NCBI GenBank assembly: GCA_031259035.1
Contig: JAIRLZ010000016.1
Coordinates: 1-8,409, forward strand
DNA: 8,409 nucleotides
Source: Treponema sp.
GTDB lineage: Bacteria; Spirochaetota; Spirochaetia; Treponematales; Breznakiellaceae
Direction of reading: 5' to 3'
Of this stretch, positions 7,217 to 8,409 are shown one piece after another. The notes under the pieces are model-generated. The model had not been told where the DNA came from. It ran no database searches and saw nothing but the letters and a program-made list of their open reading frames with translations. The first letter of the stretch is position 1. Each line of letters begins with the position of its first letter. Both the position numbers and the translations under genes were made by a program.

Positions 7217-7268
7217 CTGCATGTGTTGCAAAATCATCTCATATTGTGTATAACATATCTACATGCAG
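7217..7268. promoter_or_regulatory. inverted repeat flanking the rightward promoter (possible operator pair)
   Basis: CTGCATGT (7217-7224) and ACATGCAG (7261-7268) are perfect 8-bp inverted copies. The left arm abuts the -35 box and the right arm begins at the predicted transcription start. Arm centres are 44 bp apart, close to four helical turns, which would suit a factor binding both arms on the same DNA face. In RNA only the right arm would be transcribed, so this is better read as a DNA site than a hairpin. No known regulator box is recognised. Confidence 0.35.
7226..7254 (+). promoter_or_regulatory. predicted sigma70-type promoter upstream of the phosphoribosyltransferase
   Basis: TTGCAA (7226-7231, 4 of 6) and TATAAC (7249-7254, 5 of 6) with an optimal 17-bp spacer. 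Transcription would start near 7261 and give a leader of about 157 nt ahead of the phosphoribosyltransferase gene. That leader would be fully complementary to the minus-strand small RNA predicted at 7278-7357. Confidence 0.55.
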
Positions 7269-7277
7269 CGTAGTTAT

Positions 7278-7357
7278 AAAAAAAAGACGGTGCGTCTGGA
7301 TGTCTGGGAGCGGCTCAATGAGTGTCATCAAGCCGGAGTCCCATGTTCCGCACCGTC
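7278..7357 (-). ncRNA. predicted ~80-nt structured small RNA, family not recognised
   Basis: Read on the minus strand, the RNA would begin near 7357, six nt after a -10 box, and end in U8 (7285-7278). Its outer stem is AAGACGGTGCG/CGCACCGTCTT in DNA terms (7349-7359 with 7284-7294), followed at once by the U-run like an intrinsic terminator. Inside are a 5-bp TGGGA/TCCCA stem (7343-7339 with 7309-7305) and an 11-bp apical stem (7335-7325 with 7321-7311) around a CAC loop. The middle of the apical stem is UG opposite UG, two wobble pairs, on this strand only. On the plus strand the same positions are C-A mismatches. This asymmetry, the U-run orientation and the promoter all point to the minus strand. 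It lacks the marks of SRP RNA, tRNA and 6S RNA. It could act on the opposite transcript or in trans, or be a leader attenuator for the DUF4105 gene. Confidence 0.6.
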
Positions 7358-7361
7358 TTAC

Positions 7362-7383
7362 CGCCGATAATTTATAATCGGCG
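7362..7383. promoter_or_regulatory. dyad overlapping -10 boxes on both strands
   Basis: CGCCGAT (7362-7368) and ATCGGCG (7377-7383) form a 7-bp perfect inverted repeat with an 8-nt AT-only centre. It contains a consensus TATAAT on the plus strand (7373-7378, without a good -35) and overlaps the minus-strand -10 box TATCGG (7369-7364). No T-run follows, so it is more likely an operator or a leader hairpin than a terminator. Confidence 0.4.
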
Positions 7384-7392
7384 AAATGTCAA
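7364..7392 (-). promoter_or_regulatory. predicted promoter of the minus-strand small RNA
   Basis: On the minus strand a perfect TTGACA (7392-7387) is followed after 17 bp by TATCGG (7369-7364), which matches the first three bases and is weak overall. The predicted start at about 7357 coincides with the 5' arm of the RNA stem. Confidence 0.48.
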
Positions 7393-7417
7393 TAAATCTT
7401 AATTAAAAGAGGCTTTT

Positions 7418-8020
7418 ATGTACAAAGAATTTCTTCCCTATGACGTGGTGCGGAACAATGCGCTTAAACTGGCTTGCCGTATTTGCAACGAGGGGTTTGT
7501 TCCTGACGTCATCTACGTCTCCCTGCGAGGCGGCGCCTACATGGGGAACGTGATAAGCGAATATTTCAAGACGATACGCAAGAGCGGCAGACCGGTGTAC
7601 TATGCGGCGGTTGTCGCCCGTTCCTACACCGATGTCCGCGCTTCGGAAAATATAAAAGTGGAAGGCTGGACATACGATCCGGCGTATCTTCGCATTGGGG
7701 ACAAGGTGCTTTTGATTGACGATATTTTCGATTCAGGGCGCACGGTGAATTTTCTCGCCGAGATCATTCTTGAGAAAGGCATTCCGCGCCGCGATCTGAA
7801 AGTCGCGGTGCATGACTACAAATATTTTTACGACAAGCCGGAGCAACTGCCCATACAGCCGGATTTTTGGTGCCGCAAGCACGATCTGTCCGTAACCGAC
7901 GAAGAGACGTGGATACACTACCTGAGCCACGAACTCATAGGGTTGTCGCCGCGGGAACTGGAAGACCACTATTACAAGTACGACCCGGAATTGCGCGAAG
8001 CGCTCAAGTCCCTGGGCTGA
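7418..8020 (+). CDS. type I phosphoribosyltransferase (hypoxanthine/xanthine-guanine PRT-like)
   Basis: A 200-residue cytoplasmic phosphoribosyltransferase, probably joining PRPP to a purine base in nucleotide salvage. The PRPP-binding motif is V-L-L-I-D-D-I-F-D-S-G-R-T at residues 97-109, with the acidic pair Asp101-Asp102 and the S-G-R-T phosphate loop. The pyrophosphate loop S-L-R-G-G lies at 35-39. P-D-F-W near 148-151 and the late T-W-I-H resemble the base-recognition hood of COG2236-type enzymes. The base is not certain, and a regulatory PRT fold is possible. The start has an AAAGAGG ribosome site at a good distance. Upstream is a crowded regulatory interval with opposing promoters, so expression may be controlled through the leader. 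Downstream, 4 nt after the stop, begins a degenerate second copy of codons from about 122 on. Confidence 0.85.
   Translation: MYKEFLPYDVVRNNALKLACRICNEGFVPDVIYVSLRGGAYMGNVISEYFKTIRKSGRPVYYAAVVARSYTDVRASENIKVEGWTYDPAYLRIGDKVLLIDDIFDSGRTVNFLAEIILEKGIPRRDLKVAVHDYKYFYDKPEQLPIQPDFWCRKHDLSVTDEETWIHYLSHELIGLSPRELEDHYYKYDPELREALKSLG
7780..7935 (+). repeat. direct repeat, intact copy (inside the phosphoribosyltransferase)
   Basis: Source copy of the repeat found again at 8025-8173, offset 245 bp. By eye the first 106 aligned bases (7781-7886 with 8026-8131) differ at 9 positions without gaps. Beyond that, the second copy carries small deletions. Confidence 0.85.
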
Positions 8021-8024
8021 TATT

Positions 8025-8173
8025 CATTCCGCGCCGCGATCTGAAAGTCGTGGCGCATGACTACAAATGTTTTTACGACAAGCCGGAGCGCCCGCCCATA
8101 CAGCCGGATTTTTGGCGCCGCACACACGATCGCAACCGACGAAGACAGCGGATACACCACCTGAACCGCAACT
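8025..8173 (+). pseudogene. decayed partial duplicate of the phosphoribosyltransferase 3' region
   Basis: Translation of 8026 onward gives I-P-R-R-D-L-K-V-V-A-H-D-Y-K, then F-Y-D-K-P-E and I-P-Q-like P-I-Q-P-D-F-W. This matches residues about 122-151 of the enzyme encoded just upstream but is in another frame and has no start or PRPP motif. A 5-nt deletion after 8131 and two further 1-nt losses break the frame; after 8173 the similarity ends. The layout fits a 245-bp tandem duplication of the gene end whose second unit has since been cut short and is drifting. It may alternatively be the remnant of an older paralogue. Confidence 0.8.
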
Positions 8174-8174
8174 A

Positions 8175-8203
8175 TTGACACGCTATAATTTCCATAGTAT
8201 CAT
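8175..8203 (+). promoter_or_regulatory. strong predicted promoter at the right end
   Basis: Perfect TTGACA (8175-8180), 17-bp spacer, TATCAT (8198-8203, 5 of 6). Transcription would start near 8210 and run rightward through an AT-rich leader to the ORF at 8276. It lies exactly where the duplicate of the phosphoribosyltransferase ends. Confidence 0.6.
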
Positions 8204-8275
8204 ACAAAGAGTTTCATATAGAAATCCATAAAACGAACTTTTCCAAAAATAGTAAAAAGGAGCGAAAATAAAAAA

Positions 8276-8409
8276 ATGAACAATTGTCTAAACACGCTGC
8301 CCACAGCCCCCCCCCCCCCCCATGCCGTCTTAAACCGCGCCCTTGCGCCGCCGTTGGCTTTCATAACGCCCGCAGGACATCCCATACTGCCGCCCGCGCA
8401 CAAGGCGCT
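8276..8409 (+). CDS. possible phase-variable ORF with a C15 tract, cut by window end
   Basis: An ATG at 8276 follows AAGGAG (8257-8262), with a rather long 13-nt gap, and lies about 65 nt behind a strong predicted promoter. The frame is open to the window end (44 complete codons) and includes four consecutive proline codons within a run of 15 C (8307-8321). Adding one C leaves an open frame; removing one leads to a TAA at 8331. The peptide is Ala/Pro/His-rich and matches nothing I recognise. The minus strand is also open here (8403 to 8200, Gly-rich), so the true coding strand is uncertain, and the run could be a sequencing or assembly artefact. No other gene is seen in 8204-8409. Confidence 0.3.
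   Translation, partial: MNNCLNTLPTAPPPPHAVLNRALAPPLAFITPAGHPILPPAHKA

Noticed and set aside
7284..7359. attC site or miniature transposon
   Set aside because: The palindrome lacks the GTTRRRY core of integron attC sites, and no target-site duplication is visible beside the 11-bp arms. The strand-specific wobble pairing and U-run fit an RNA better.
7284..7359. Plus-strand riboswitch for the phosphoribosyltransferase
   Set aside because: No known aptamer signature was seen, the inner stem carries C-A mismatches on this strand, and no U-run follows on the plus side.
7867..8178. 103-codon ORF spanning the end of the phosphoribosyltransferase and the repeat
   Set aside because: Its first half is an out-of-frame reading of the intact enzyme, and only the later part resembles the enzyme through the duplicate. 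Described as a pseudogene instead.
1..8409. CRISPR array, tRNA, rRNA or insertion sequence
   Set aside because: No regularly spaced direct repeats, no tRNA T-loop signature and no transposase motifs were found on either strand.

Overview
The window looks like a piece of a spirochaete chromosome, most likely a Treponema-like bacterium of the kind found in insect or termite hindguts. Pointers are the Ala-Asn-Gly signal-peptide junction of the solute-binding protein, a spirochaete-style lipoprotein, moderate GC content with GC-rich codon use, plant-cell-wall enzymes, and an ATPase-less sugar ABC transporter operon. The assignment is inference from gene content. No marker gene settles it.

Left part (1-1560): the 3' end of a CE15-type glucuronoyl esterase-like hydrolase, followed 13 nt later by a small lipoprotein gene, closed by a strong intrinsic terminator and a second GC-rich hairpin. 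Middle (1604-5790): a four-gene operon of GH43-type glycosidase, two MalF/MalG-like permeases and an extracellular sugar-binding protein. It has a predicted sigma70-type promoter with a T9 tract in its spacer, and it ends at a bidirectional terminator. Together these genes suggest use of hemicellulose: an exported esterase frees glucuronoxylan from lignin or trims it, the transporter imports oligosaccharides, and a cytoplasmic GH43 enzyme debranches them. The transport ATPase must be encoded elsewhere.

Right part (5828-8409): a minus-strand DUF4105/Lnb-like membrane protein (candidate lipoprotein N-acyltransferase) with a promoter that predicts a leaderless mRNA. Next comes a dense regulatory interval (7169-7417), then a type I phosphoribosyltransferase gene and a decayed partial duplicate of its 3' half. 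The window ends in a strong promoter leading to an ORF that carries a 15-C homopolymer.

The most interesting item is in 7278-7392. A palindrome on the minus strand has a perfect TTGACA box upstream, starts at the predicted transcription start and ends in U8. Its inner stem pairs fully only on the minus strand, through U-G wobbles. This predicts an ~80-nt small RNA antisense to the phosphoribosyltransferase leader. I did not recognise it as a known RNA family.
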